From Bacteroides ilei (GTDB lineage Bacteria; Bacteroidota; Bacteroidia; Bacteroidales; Bacteroidaceae), in NCBI RefSeq assembly GCF_900128495.1, contig NZ_LT635801.1, positions 2,225,083-2,289,082 of the forward strand: a DNA stretch of 64,000 nt. The letters run 5' to 3'. Every line of letters begins with the position of its first letter. Position 1 is the first letter of the stretch. This document shows, one piece after another, positions 55,164 through 63,812 of the stretch. The notes below the pieces were generated by a model. The model did no database searches, had not been told where the DNA came from, and saw only the letters and a program-made list of their open reading frames with translations. A program made the translations under genes and the position numbers.

Positions 55164-55697
55164 ATGATACTGAATGAAAGAGACAACAGACATGAGCAGG
55201 TTCTGCAGATAGCACAACAGATGATGGTTGCTGCACGTACAGCTCCCAAGGCCAAAGGAGTAGACATCATTGAAGTGGCGTTGGTTACGGAAAGCAATAT
55301 ACGTATACTTTCGGACACAATGAAACAGATGTATGAAGAGAACGGATTCAAGTTCTTTCTACGGGATGCCGACAATATACTGGATGCGGAGTGTATCGTA
55401 CTGATAGGAACACATGAACATGCGCAGGGAATGAACTGCGGACATTGCGGATTCATGACGTGTGGAGACAGGCCGGACGGAGTTCCTTGCGCCATAAACA
55501 GTATAGATGTGGGAATTGCAATTGGTTCGGCAGTATCTGTAGCAGCCGATAACCGGGTGGATACACGCGTCATGTTTTCTGCAGGCTTGGCTGCCCAACA
55601 GCTCGATTGGCTGGACGGATGCACGCAGGTATATGCCATACCTGTCAGCGCATCATCCAAAAATCCGTTCTTTGACCGGAAGCCTAAGACAGAATGA
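55164..55697 (+). CDS. DUF2148 ferredoxin-domain protein
   Basis: A 177-residue protein. The iron-sulfur cluster motif is visible: CGHCGFMTC (near 92-100) with another Cys at VPCAIN (near 108), arranged C-x2-C-x4-C-x7-C. The rest (ARTAPKAKGVDIIEVALVT, GIAIGSAVSVAADNRVDTRVM) follows the DUF2148 pattern. Probably binds a 4Fe-4S cluster; partner unknown. Its last 14 bases overlap the convergent Cof-type gene, so the two mRNAs are antisense at their ends. Confidence 0.88.
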   Translation: MILNERDNRHEQVLQIAQQMMVAARTAPKAKGVDIIEVALVTESNIRILSDTMKQMYEENGFKFFLRDADNILDAECIVLIGTHEHAQGMNCGHCGFMTCGDRPDGVPCAINSIDVGIAIGSAVSVAADNRVDTRVMFSAGLAAQQLDWLDGCTQVYAIPVSASSKNPFFDRKPKTE

Positions 55698-56493
55698 ATT
55701 TCTCTACGACATAAGCTACGCCGTCTTCATCATTCGTCAGGGTGATGAAGTCGGCATTTTCTTTTACCACCGGCTGTGCATTCTGCATGGCCACTCCCAA
55801 TCCGGCATACTTGATCATGGAAAGGTCATTGAATCCGTCTCCTACAGCAATCATCTCTTCTTTTGTCATGTGGATTTCCTTCAGCAGTACAGCCAAAGAC
55901 TGGGCTTTGTCAATCCCTTTCGGCACCAGTTCCAGAAAGTAAGGCTCTGAGCGGAAGACTCCCATTTTGTCTTTCAGATGGTTATACATTTTCTTTTCCA
56001 GTTCTGCTAGTCGGGTAGCTTCACCTACAATCAGGCATTTCGCTACCGGAAATTTGATCGCCTCAAGAAAATTGTCTACTTTTTTTATTGGCATAACATT
56101 CAGGATAGCCTCTTTCAGTACATATTCGTCATCGGGACGTTCGGTTATGACATATTCGTTCTCATAGGTAACAATGGCAAAGTCGTTTTCTTTCGCGCAT
56201 CTGTAAAGATATGGGAGCATTTCCGGATCCAGCAGATTTTTATACATCAGTTTTCCTGTTTTCCAATCAATGATTTCACCTCCATTATAAGACAGGATAT
56301 ATCCTCCGAATTTGTCCAACTGCAACTTGTTTGCCAGCGGAGCAACGCCATAAGTAGGCCGTCCTGACGCCAATACGATTTTCAGACCTTTTTTCTGAGC
56401 TTCAATCAGGGTTTTATAGGTGTGCTCTGTAATTTCTTTTTGGGAGTTGGTTAACGTTCCGTCGAGGTCGAGTACTAAAATCTTATATTTCAT
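55684..56493 (-). CDS. Cof-type HAD-IIB hydrolase
   Basis: A 269-residue phosphatase of the haloacid dehalogenase superfamily. Motif I is VLDLDGTLTN (Asp nucleophile near 8), motif II is LASGRPTYG near 41-49, motif III Lys is in PKGIDKAQSL (near 193), and motif IV is AVGDGFNDLSMIKYAG (near 217-228). Type IIB C2-cap members act on small phosphorylated metabolites; substrate unknown. Convergent and overlapping with DUF2148. Promoter at 56522 faces it. Confidence 0.92.
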   Translation of the reverse strand: MKYKILVLDLDGTLTNSQKEITEHTYKTLIEAQKKGLKIVLASGRPTYGVAPLANKLQLDKFGGYILSYNGGEIIDWKTGKLMYKNLLDPEMLPYLYRCAKENDFAIVTYENEYVITERPDDEYVLKEAILNVMPIKKVDNFLEAIKFPVAKCLIVGEATRLAELEKKMYNHLKDKMGVFRSEPYFLELVPKGIDKAQSLAVLLKEIHMTKEEMIAVGDGFNDLSMIKYAGLGVAMQNAQPVVKENADFITLTNDEDGVAYVVEKFILS

Positions 56494-56521
56494 AATTTAT
56501 AACAATGTTTCATTTGCCCGG

Positions 56522-56555
56522 CAAAGATAAGTATTAAAAGTGAGATATAAACAAA
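56522..56555 (-). promoter_or_regulatory. Promoter of the Cof-type hydrolase
   Basis: On the minus strand, TTTG at 56555 and TATCTTTG ending at 56522, spaced by 22 bases, fit the Bacteroides -33/-7 pair. Confidence 0.65.
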
Positions 56556-56693
56556 AGAGAAAGGTTGATGAAAGGAATAGTTTTTCCGGACCGAAAATCC
56601 AAGGTTATTTTTTCTGGTCTTGCTTTTAGTTGAAGCAAGGATTTTTTCGTATATTCGAATAAAAATAATATCTGGATATAAAAGAATCGGATT

Positions 56694-57371
56694 ATGGATA
56701 GTGCAGACTTATATTGGGACTTTGCCTTGCGTCTGTTTATAGCAGGGGTAATGGGAATTTTAATCGGACTGGAACGTGAATATCGTGCCAAGGAAGCCGG
56801 ATACCGGACTCATTTTCTGGTGTCTTTGGGAAGTTCTTTATTAATGATTGTTTCACAATACGGATTTGAGGATGTGCTGAAAGCGGATCTGGTGAGACTG
56901 GATCCCAGTCGGATTGCTGCCCAGGTAGTCAGCGGTATCGGTTTCATCGGGGCTGGTACAATCATTTTGCAGAAACAGATTGTGAGAGGTTTGACAACCG
57001 CCGCCGGTATATGGGCTACTTCGGGTATCGGACTTGCAATCGGTGCAGGCATGTATGGAATCGGCGTAGTAGCAACAATATTGGTCCTTCTAGGTTTGGA
57101 AACATTGAGCTATTTCTTTAAAAGCCTGGGATTGAAGAATATGATGATTGAGTTTTCAGCATCCAGCAGGGAATCAATCAAAGAGGTTTCGGGCAAGTTC
57201 AATTCAAAAAACTACATTGTGGTTTCGTATGAAATGTCGGAAACGACAGATGGGAGAGAGACCATTTACCATGTCTCCATGGTCATCAAGGCTAAGAAAA
57301 TGAATGAAGAAGGACTGTTGCTCATGTTCCTTCAGGATTTCCCGGATATAACAGTAAACAAGATCATATAA
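56694..57371 (+). CDS. MgtC/SapB family protein
   Basis: A 225-residue membrane protein. The conserved MgtC signature is GILIGLEREYRAKEAGYRTH (near 21-40), then QVVSGIGFIGAGTII and GLTTAAGIWATSGIGLAIGAG. Four helices lie in residues 9-130. The C-terminal soluble region (about 140-225) may be an ACT-like regulatory domain. In pathogens MgtC inhibits F-type ATP synthase; here the role is unknown. Promoter not obvious; a perfect hairpin terminator follows. Confidence 0.92.
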   Translation: MDSADLYWDFALRLFIAGVMGILIGLEREYRAKEAGYRTHFLVSLGSSLLMIVSQYGFEDVLKADLVRLDPSRIAAQVVSGIGFIGAGTIILQKQIVRGLTTAAGIWATSGIGLAIGAGMYGIGVVATILVLLGLETLSYFFKSLGLKNMMIEFSASSRESIKEVSGKFNSKNYIVVSYEMSETTDGRETIYHVSMVIKAKKMNEEGLLLMFLQDFPDITVNKII

Positions 57372-57386
57372 GACAAGATAAAAGTG

Positions 57387-57422
57387 AAGGTCATAACTTC
57401 CATTGCGGGTTATGACCTTTTA
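57387..57422 (+). terminator. Terminator after mgtC-like gene
   Basis: AAGGTCATAAC (57387) and GTTATGACCTT (57409) are perfect arms, followed by T. Confidence 0.8.
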
Positions 57423-57459
57423 TCTGTATCTATTATACACACAAATGGTATCATAGTAA

Positions 57460-57675
57460 TCAGATATACACATTTACACTTAAAAATAACTTATCGCTGT
57501 TTGACGTGAAATCAAAGTCAATTTTATCTTCTCTTGCCAACCAGCCGATTGCCGCATTCAAATCCCGGTCTGATAATCCTGTGGCGGCTTTCAGGTCGTT
57601 GTATTCCCAATGATTGTTGTCTTTCAAGACATTCCAGACAATTCCTGCATTTGTCCCGATTTGATTTTTATTCAT
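57460..57675 (-). CDS. Small winged-helix protein (DUF2582-like)
   Basis: A 71-residue protein starting MNKNQIGTNAG. The winged-helix fold is indicated by VWNVLKDNNHWEYNDLKAATGL, SDRDLNAAIGWLAREDKI. Two hydrophobic strands at the end form the wing. A second ATG two codons upstream is possible. The DUF2582 assignment is from the overall pattern. Possibly a small DNA-binding regulator. It reads convergently to mgtC and divergently to map. Confidence 0.75.
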   Translation of the reverse strand: MNKNQIGTNAGIVWNVLKDNNHWEYNDLKAATGLSDRDLNAAIGWLAREDKIDFDFTSNSDKLFLSVNVYI

Positions 57676-57718
57676 ACACATTTTTGTTTAAAGGTTATAG
57701 ATTCATTTTTAGTCATAA

Positions 57719-57726
57719 CAAATATA
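57719..57726 (-). promoter_or_regulatory. -7 element of winged-helix gene
   Basis: The minus strand reads TATATTTG, about 44 bases before the ATG. Confidence 0.55.
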
Positions 57727-57880
57727 AGTAATTTATCTAAAAGCTCATCACAATTTATTAATAAAATAATATCAGTTGCACTTGTTTTTAATATTGTTTT
57801 AAATATTATGAAATATTTATGCATCATTGCCATAATAACATATTTTTTTGCCAATTGCCCCTTTTTTCTATTTTTTCTGT

Positions 57881-57888
57881 TACCTTTG
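57881..57888 (+). promoter_or_regulatory. -7 element of map promoter
   Basis: TACCTTTG, followed by CATG, 19 bases before the ATG at 57907. The preceding 150 bases are AT-rich with no gene seen. Confidence 0.65.
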
Positions 57889-57906
57889 CATGATTTAAAA
57901 TGAGAA

Positions 57907-58770
57907 ATGATCATTATGAGGAGGAATAATATAAACTGGAGAGTACCAAAAGGAATGGAACTGACAGAATTGGACAAGAAGGTATTATACTATCAGAATA
58001 AGGGACATCTGGTTCCGACCCGCCAATTAATCAAGACTCCTGAACAGATTGAAGGCATCCGTAAAAGCGGTATAATCAATACCGGTGTGCTCGATCTGGT
58101 GGCTCAAGAGATTCATGCTGGTATGAGTACCGCCGAAATAGACAAGCTGGTTTATGACTATACCGTAAGCCATGGAGCTATTCCGGCTCCGTTAAATTAT
58201 GAAGGTTTTCCTAAAAGTGTATGTACATCTATCAATGAGGTGGTTTGTCACGGGATTCCTTCCGAAGAAGAGATTCTGGAAGAGGGTGACATTATAAATG
58301 TAGATGTATCTACTATTTTGGACGGATATTATTCGGATGCTTCACGTATGTTCATCATCGGGAAGACTACTCCAGAAAAAGAAAAGCTGGTCCGTGTGGC
58401 AAAGGAATGTCTGGAAATAGGAATGGAAGCGGCAAAACCGTTCGGATTCGTAGGGGACATCGGGCATGCTATTGAAAAACATGCAAAAAGAAATGGCTTT
58501 TCAGTCGTACGTGACCTTTGCGGGCATGGAGTAGGGCTTGAATTTCACGAAGAACCGGATGTAGAACATTTCGGGAAAAAAGGTACAGGTATGCTGCTGG
58601 TTCCAGGCATGGTATTTACCATTGAACCTATGATCAATATGGGAACATGGGAAGTGTTTGTTGATGAAGAAGACGGATGGACGGTTGTTACCGAAGACGA
58701 GCTGCCTTCGGCACAATGGGAACATACGTTTGTTATGACCGAACATGGACTGGAAATCTTAACTTATTAA
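57907..58770 (+). CDS. map: Methionine aminopeptidase type I with N-terminal extension
   Basis: A 287-residue enzyme that removes the initiator Met. Metal ligands: Asp in NVDVSTILDGYYSDASRMF (two Asp near 133 and 144), His in GHGVGLEFHE (near 207), Glu in FTIEPMI (near 239), and the last Glu in QWEHTFVMT (near 271). About 40 extra residues (starting NNINWRVPKGMEL) precede the catalytic domain, as in Bacteroides long forms. Nearby ATG at 57916 is an alternative start. Operonic with tsaD (10-base gap). Confidence 0.95.
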   Translation: MIIMRRNNINWRVPKGMELTELDKKVLYYQNKGHLVPTRQLIKTPEQIEGIRKSGIINTGVLDLVAQEIHAGMSTAEIDKLVYDYTVSHGAIPAPLNYEGFPKSVCTSINEVVCHGIPSEEEILEEGDIINVDVSTILDGYYSDASRMFIIGKTTPEKEKLVRVAKECLEIGMEAAKPFGFVGDIGHAIEKHAKRNGFSVVRDLCGHGVGLEFHEEPDVEHFGKKGTGMLLVPGMVFTIEPMINMGTWEVFVDEEDGWTVVTEDELPSAQWEHTFVMTEHGLEILTY

Positions 58771-58780
58771 TTGATTTTAT

Positions 58781-59803
58781 ATGGATACTATTATATTAGG
58801 TATTGAATCATCATGCGACGACACTTCGGCTGCCGTAATCAGAAACGGTGTTCTGTTGTCGAGTGTCATTGCAAGTCAGGCCGTACATGAGGCGTATGGA
58901 GGTGTGGTTCCGGAACTGGCATCACGTGCCCATCAGCAGAATATTGTTCCGGTTGTACACGAAGCTCTGAAACGTGCCGGGGTGACTAAAGAGCAGCTGA
59001 GCGCCATTGCCTTTACCCGCGGACCGGGCTTGATGGGGTCTTTGCTGGTGGGAGTTTCTTTTGCCAAAGGGATGGCGCGTGCACTAGGCATCCCTCTGGT
59101 TGATGTGAATCATTTGCAGGGGCATGTGCTGGCCCATTTCATCAAGGAATCGGAAGATGACCATAACCAGCCGGAATTTCCTTTTATCTGTCTGCTGGTA
59201 TCTGGCGGAAATTCCCAGATAATCCGTGTAAATGCCTATAATGATATGGAGGTTCTGGGACAGACCATTGACGATGCAGCGGGGGAGGCTATTGACAAAT
59301 GTTCGAAAGTTATGGGGTTAGGATATCCGGGAGGACCTATTATTGACAAGCTGGCCCGCCAGGGAAATCCGAAAGCGTATACATTTAGCAAACCTCATAT
59401 TCCAGGATACGACTATAGCTTCAGTGGATTGAAGACTTCGTTCCTTTATTCATTGCGTGATTGGCTGAAAGAGGATCCGGAATTTATAGAACACCATAAA
59501 ACCGACCTAGCTGCATCATTGGAAAAGACAATTGTGGATATTCTGATGGATAAACTCCGCAAGGTGGTAAAAGATACGGGAATCAATGAGGTGGCTGTTG
59601 CCGGAGGGGTTTCGGCCAATAATGGCTTGCGCAATGCATTTCATGAACATGCCGACAAATATGGGTGGAAAATATATATACCTAAATTCGGCTATACTAC
59701 CGATAATGCAGCCATGATTGCCATTACCGGTTATTATAAGTTTTTGGACAAGGATTTTTGCACAATAGACAAACCCGCTTACTCACGGGTAACCATTAAG
59801 TAA
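58781..59803 (+). CDS. tsaD: tRNA N6-adenosine threonylcarbamoyltransferase
   Basis: A 340-residue enzyme that forms t6A37 in ANN-decoding tRNAs with TsaB/TsaE. The N-terminal ILGIESSCDDTSAAVI is conserved, the metal-binding His pair is in VNHLQGHVLAHF (near 108-116), and LLVSGGNSQI and YSFSGLKTSF follow. GGVSANNGLRNAF near 275 binds nucleotide. Essential or nearly so. Operonic with map and cinA. Confidence 0.97.
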   Translation: MDTIILGIESSCDDTSAAVIRNGVLLSSVIASQAVHEAYGGVVPELASRAHQQNIVPVVHEALKRAGVTKEQLSAIAFTRGPGLMGSLLVGVSFAKGMARALGIPLVDVNHLQGHVLAHFIKESEDDHNQPEFPFICLLVSGGNSQIIRVNAYNDMEVLGQTIDDAAGEAIDKCSKVMGLGYPGGPIIDKLARQGNPKAYTFSKPHIPGYDYSFSGLKTSFLYSLRDWLKEDPEFIEHHKTDLAASLEKTIVDILMDKLRKVVKDTGINEVAVAGGVSANNGLRNAFHEHADKYGWKIYIPKFGYTTDNAAMIAITGYYKFLDKDFCTIDKPAYSRVTIK

Positions 59804-59823
59804 CACATTTACATTTATTAATT

Positions 59824-60339
59824 ATGTCATCAGTAGAAACTAAAACACTCAGCAAGGAGATAAGTGAGATCTTCTGGAGAGAAGGCTTTACATTGGCTAC
59901 AGCCGAAAGCTGCACGGCAGGAAATGTCGCAGCGAATATAACTGCTATCCCTGGTAGTTCACGTTTCTATAAAGGTGGTATCATCGCTTATGACAATGGG
60001 GTGAAGCAGAGCCTGCTCCATGTTAATGCAGAGACTCTGGAAACTTACGGGGCTGTAAGCGAAGAAACCGTAGTAGAAATGGTAAAGGGTGCTATCAAGG
60101 CCCTTGGTACTGATTATGGAGTGGCAACTTCGGGCATTGCCGGACCAGGCGGAGGAACTCCGGAAAAACCGGTAGGTACAATCTGGGTGGCTGCAGGTAC
60201 TTGCGACAATATCATTACTGCAAAATTGACAGAAGATGAGGGACGTGAGAAAAATATCCAGGCTGCAACCGCAAAAGCATTGCAATTATTGCTTGAAATA
60301 TGCCAAAATCAAGAAAACGAGCAAGAAAAACAGAATTAG
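59824..60339 (+). CDS. CinA C-terminal-domain protein (nicotinamide-nucleotide amidase family)
   Basis: A 171-residue PncC-type enzyme. The active-site ESCTAGNVAANIT (near 21-33) and GSSRFYKGGIIAYDNGVK follow the family, and GVATSGIAGPGGGTPEKPVG (near 98-117) is diagnostic. It likely deamidates NMN in the pyridine-nucleotide salvage cycle. The final segment is rich in Gln/Glu/Lys. Lacks the N-terminal CinA domain, a common stand-alone form. Co-transcribed with tsaD. Confidence 0.92.
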   Translation: MSSVETKTLSKEISEIFWREGFTLATAESCTAGNVAANITAIPGSSRFYKGGIIAYDNGVKQSLLHVNAETLETYGAVSEETVVEMVKGAIKALGTDYGVATSGIAGPGGGTPEKPVGTIWVAAGTCDNIITAKLTEDEGREKNIQAATAKALQLLLEICQNQENEQEKQN

Positions 60340-60431
60340 TTGCTTAAAAACTTGTGTATATAAAATAAAATCACTTATTTTGCACTCCGTTTGAGAGAAC
60401 CAAGGAATAAAACTATAAAAACTAGATAGAA

Positions 60432-60692
60432 ATGTCAAAAATTTGTCAAATTACCGGAAAAAAAGCCATGATTGGCAACAATGTTTCACACTCAAAGAGA
60501 AGAACTAAAAGAACTTTCGATGTGAACTTGTTTACTAAAAAATTCTACTATGTAGAACAGGATTGCTGGATTAGCCTGAATATCTGTGCTAACGGCTTAC
60601 GAGTTATTAACAAGAAAGGCCTGGACGCAGCGCTGAATGAAGCAGTTGCCAAAGGTTATTGTGATTGGAAAACTATCAAAATTATTGGTTAA
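60432..60692 (+). CDS. rpmB: Ribosomal protein bL28
   Basis: An 86-residue ribosomal protein. [20 protein letters not shown] and [20 protein letters not shown] are the bL28 motifs, ending in [13 protein letters not shown] near-consensus TTATTTTGC promoter lies 50-60 bases upstream. It starts the rpmB-rpmG-DUF4295 cluster typical of Bacteroidetes. Confidence 0.97.
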   Translation: MSKICQITGKKAMIGNNVSHSKRRTKRTFDVNLFTKKFYYVEQDCWISLNICANGLRVINKKGLDAALNEAVAKGYCDWKTIKIIG

Positions 60693-60711
60693 TTAAAAGG
60701 AGAAGAAGACT

Positions 60712-60900
60712 ATGGCTAAGAAAGCTAAAGGTAATAGAGTACAGGTAATCCTTGAATGCACAGAAATGAAGGATAGCGGTATGCCGGGAACATCTCGTTA
60801 CATTACCACTAAAAACAGAAAAAATACCGCTGAAAGATTGGAACTGAAAAAGTACAATCCTATTTTGAAAAGAGTAACAGTTCACAAAGAAATTAAATAA
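60712..60900 (+). CDS. rpmG: Ribosomal protein bL33
   Basis: A 62-residue bL33 with the family motifs [20 protein letters not shown] and [28 protein letters not shown] lies about 10 bases before the start. There are no Zn cysteines, the C- form used by this group. Follows rpmB by 19 bases. Confidence 0.96.
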   Translation: MAKKAKGNRVQVILECTEMKDSGMPGTSRYITTKNRKNTAERLELKKYNPILKRVTVHKEIK

Positions 60901-60909
60901 TAGAAAACC

Positions 60910-61065
60910 ATGGCAAAGAAAACAGTCGCAACACTTCAGACAGGTAAAGAAGGTCGTTCTTATACCAAGGTTATCAAAATGGTTAAGTCACCGAAAACCG
61001 GAGCTTACGTTTTTGATGAACAAATGGTTCCAAATGAAAAAGTTCAAGACTTCTTCAAGAAATAA
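60910..61065 (+). CDS. DUF4295 ribosome-associated small protein
   Basis: A 51-residue basic protein, MAKKTVATLQTGKEGRSYTK and then VIKMVKSPKTGAYVFDEQM. Its Bacteroidetes-restricted family always follows bL33 in my recollection. Probably binds the large subunit; function not established. Ends with the terminator at 61087. Confidence 0.85.
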   Translation: MAKKTVATLQTGKEGRSYTKVIKMVKSPKTGAYVFDEQMVPNEKVQDFFKK

Positions 61066-61086
61066 ATATAAAGAAACAACTTTTGT

Positions 61087-61123
61087 AAAAGGCCACCCAA
61101 AATTGATTTGGATGGCCTTTTTT
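61087..61123 (+). terminator. Terminator after the ribosomal protein cluster
   Basis: AAAAGGCCA-CCCAAA and TTTGG-TGGCCTTT with one mismatch, then a run of T. Separates rpmB-rpmG-DUF4295 from ftsY. Confidence 0.8.
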
Positions 61124-61180
61124 ATTTTATCAGGAATCTGGCTGCCGGAACAATAATTGAAAGAGATATATTGTTCTTTT

Positions 61181-61212
61181 TTTGTGAGTAAGAAAGTTTC
61201 ATTATATCTTTG
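61181..61212 (+). promoter_or_regulatory. ftsY promoter
   Basis: TTTG at 61181 and TATCTTTG at 61205 with a 20-base spacer, a textbook Bacteroides promoter, 31 bases before ftsY. Confidence 0.75.
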
Positions 61213-61243
61213 TATCATAAATAGATAAATAAAAACAAGCCGT

Positions 61244-62209
61244 ATGGGATTTTTTAGTTTTTTTTCGAAGGAAAAGAAAGAAACCTTGGATAAAGGATTA
61301 TCTAAAACAAAGGAAAGTGTCTTTGGGAAGATAGCCCGTGCCGTAGCCGGTAAATCAAAGGTAGATGATGAAGTACTGGATAATCTGGAAGAGGTGCTGA
61401 TAACCTCGGATGTCGGTGTAGAAACTACGTTGAATATAATCAGACGTATAGAAAAACGTGTGGCAAAAGACAAATATGTAAACACTCAGGAACTCAATAA
61501 CATTCTGCGTGAGGAAATTGCCGCTCTGCTGACAGAAAACAATACTGTCGATTCTGAGGAATTTACTGTTCCCGAAGGAAAGAAACCATATGTGATCATG
61601 GTGGTCGGTGTAAACGGAGTCGGAAAGACTACGACAATCGGAAAGCTGGCTTACCAGTTCAAGAAAGCAGGAAAATCGGTCTATCTGGGCGCTGCTGATA
61701 CCTTCCGGGCCGCTGCGGTAGAGCAGTTGGTCATTTGGGGAGAACGGGTAGGAGTGCCTGTTGTCAAACAAAAGATGGGGGCAGATCCGGCATCTGTGGC
61801 ATTCGATACACTTAGTTCTGCCGTAGCGAATAATGCGGATGTAGTGATCATAGATACGGCAGGACGTCTGCATAACAAGATCAACCTGATGAATGAGCTT
61901 ACCAAGATAAAGAAGGTCATGCAGAAAGTTGTTCCCGATGCCCCGCACGAAGTCCTGCTGGTACTTGACGGTTCTACAGGGCAGAATGCATTCGAACAGG
62001 CTAAGCAGTTTACATTAGCAACCGAAGTTACCGCTATGGCTATCACGAAGCTGGACGGTACAGCCAAAGGTGGAGTAGTAATCGGCATTTCGGACCAGTT
62101 CAAGATACCGGTCAAATATATCGGTCTAGGTGAAGGGATTGAAGACCTGCAGATTTTTCGTCGTCGTGAATTTGTTGATTCATTATTTGGAGAAACCGAT
62201 AATAAATGA
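61244..62209 (+). CDS. ftsY: Signal recognition particle receptor FtsY
   Basis: A 321-residue SRP GTPase. A short N-terminal basic helix (MGFFSFFSKEKKETLDKG) replaces the acidic A domain of E. coli FtsY. The N domain precedes the G domain: G1 VGVNGVGKTTTIGKLA (near 122), AADTFRAAAVEQL, DTAGRLH, and TKLDGTAKGG. With Ffh it delivers nascent membrane proteins to SecY. Overlaps rimO by 4 bases. Confidence 0.97.
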   Translation: MGFFSFFSKEKKETLDKGLSKTKESVFGKIARAVAGKSKVDDEVLDNLEEVLITSDVGVETTLNIIRRIEKRVAKDKYVNTQELNNILREEIAALLTENNTVDSEEFTVPEGKKPYVIMVVGVNGVGKTTTIGKLAYQFKKAGKSVYLGAADTFRAAAVEQLVIWGERVGVPVVKQKMGADPASVAFDTLSSAVANNADVVIIDTAGRLHNKINLMNELTKIKKVMQKVVPDAPHEVLLVLDGSTGQNAFEQAKQFTLATEVTAMAITKLDGTAKGGVVIGISDQFKIPVKYIGLGEGIEDLQIFRRREFVDSLFGETDNK

Positions 62210-63504
62210 GAAAAAATACAATCGATATAATTACATTAGGATGTTCCAAGAATCTGGTAGATTCTGAAAAGCTGATGAAACAGTTGGAAGCTAATGGATA
62301 TAAGGTTACCCATGACAGTGAGAATCCTCAAGGGGAAATAGCCGTAATCAATACATGTGGCTTTATAGGTGATGCAAAGGAAGAATCCATCAATATGATA
62401 TTGGAATTCTGTCAGGCAAAGGAAGAAGGCCGTTTGAAGAAACTATACGTAATGGGATGCTTGTCAGAGCGTTATCTGAAAGAACTGAAAATGGAAATCC
62501 CTCAGGTTGACAAGTTTTACGGCAAATTCAACTGGAATGAACTTTTGGCCGATTTGGGAAAGAACTATCATTCTGAATTCGCCATTGAACGCCATCTTAC
62601 AACTCCCAAGCATTATGCTTATCTGAAAATTTCGGAGGGGTGCGACCGTAAATGTTCATATTGTGCCATTCCTATCATTACGGGACATCATGTTTCGCGC
62701 CCGATGGATGAGATTCTGGACGAGGTCCGCCTGTTGGTATCTAAAGGTGTAAAGGAATTTCAGGTGATTGCTCAGGAGCTTACTTATTATGGAGTTGATC
62801 TTTACAAGAAACAGATGCTTCCGGAATTGATTGAAAGAATAGCCGAAATTCCTGGAGTGAAATGGATACGCCTGCATTATGCTTATCCGGCGCATTTCCC
62901 GGAAGATCTGTTTCGCGTCATGCGTGAACATGAAAACGTATGTAAATACATGGATATCGCTCTACAACATATCAGTGACAATATGTTGAAGATGATGCGC
63001 CGACATGTAACCAAGGAAGAGACTTATGCACTGATAGAAAGATTCCGTAAGGAAGTACCCGGCATACATTTGCGGACGACATTGATGGTTGGGCATCCTG
63101 GAGAGACAGAAGCTGATTTTGAAGAATTGAAAGAATTTATACGATGGGCTCGATTTGAAAGGATGGGAGCTTTTGCCTACTCGGAAGAGGAAGGTACCTA
63201 TTCTGCCAGACATTATAAGGATGAGATCCCCCAAGAAACGAAACAGCGTAGACTGGATGAACTGATGTCTTTGCAACAGGAAATATCCAATGAAATAACC
63301 CATTCTAAAATTGGCAAGGAGTTCAAAGTGATTATAGACCGTAAGGAAGGTGAATATTACATCGGCCGGACAGAATTCGATTCTCCGGAAGTGGATCCTG
63401 AGGTACTGATCAAGGATGAAGGTAAGCGGTTGAATATCGGTTCCTTCCATCGGGTGGAAGTTTATGATGCCGATGATTTTGACCTGTATGCCCGGTTAAT
63501 ATAA
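62206..63504 (+). CDS. rimO: Ribosomal protein S12 methylthiotransferase RimO
   Basis: A 432-residue radical SAM enzyme that adds the methylthio group to Asp88 of uS12. The N-terminal UPF0004 cysteines (TLGCSKNLVDSE, NTCGFIGDAK, GCLSERY) hold one 4Fe-4S cluster. The radical SAM motif CDRKCSYCAIP is near 146-156. A C-terminal TRAM domain (KIGKEFKVIIDRKEGEYYIG) follows. Complete and presumably active. Starts within the ftsY stop codon (ATGA). Confidence 0.97.
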   Translation: MRKNTIDIITLGCSKNLVDSEKLMKQLEANGYKVTHDSENPQGEIAVINTCGFIGDAKEESINMILEFCQAKEEGRLKKLYVMGCLSERYLKELKMEIPQVDKFYGKFNWNELLADLGKNYHSEFAIERHLTTPKHYAYLKISEGCDRKCSYCAIPIITGHHVSRPMDEILDEVRLLVSKGVKEFQVIAQELTYYGVDLYKKQMLPELIERIAEIPGVKWIRLHYAYPAHFPEDLFRVMREHENVCKYMDIALQHISDNMLKMMRRHVTKEETYALIERFRKEVPGIHLRTTLMVGHPGETEADFEELKEFIRWARFERMGAFAYSEEEGTYSARHYKDEIPQETKQRRLDELMSLQQEISNEITHSKIGKEFKVIIDRKEGEYYIGRTEFDSPEVDPEVLIKDEGKRLNIGSFHRVEVYDADDFDLYARLI

Positions 63505-63521
63505 AACTAAAGCCTGGTTCA

Positions 63522-63812
63522 ATGAATAACAAAGAATTGATAGGCGAACTTTCACGCCGTCTGGGATATACAAATAAAGATGCTACACAACTGGTGGCAT
63601 CTGTTGTCAGTATTATGGGAGAAGAATTGCAAGAAGGTAAGATATTGAGCTTTTCAGGATTCGGGACTTTTGAAGTGAAGAAGAAAATGGAACGTATTAC
63701 TGTCAATCCTGTCACCCGGCAACGTCTGTTGGTTCCTCCCAAGCTTATCTTGACGTACAAGCCCAGTACGACATTGAAAGAAAAGTTCAAAAATACCTTT
63801 GCCGATGAATGA
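63522..63812 (+). CDS. HU-family DNA-binding protein
   Basis: A 96-residue HU/IHF protein. ELSRRLGYTNKDATQLV and the beta-arm region LSFSGFGTFEVKKK, RITVNPVTRQRLLVPP are diagnostic. The canonical Pro of the arm is retained (NPVTRQ). It overlaps by 8 bases with a second HU-like gene. Nucleoid organisation is expected. Confidence 0.93.
   Translation: MNNKELIGELSRRLGYTNKDATQLVASVVSIMGEELQEGKILSFSGFGTFEVKKKMERITVNPVTRQRLLVPPKLILTYKPSTTLKEKFKNTFADE

Noticed and set aside
57727..57880. Small RNA or gene in the AT-rich gap before map
   Set aside because: No open frame, hairpin with T tract or extra promoter beyond those assigned.
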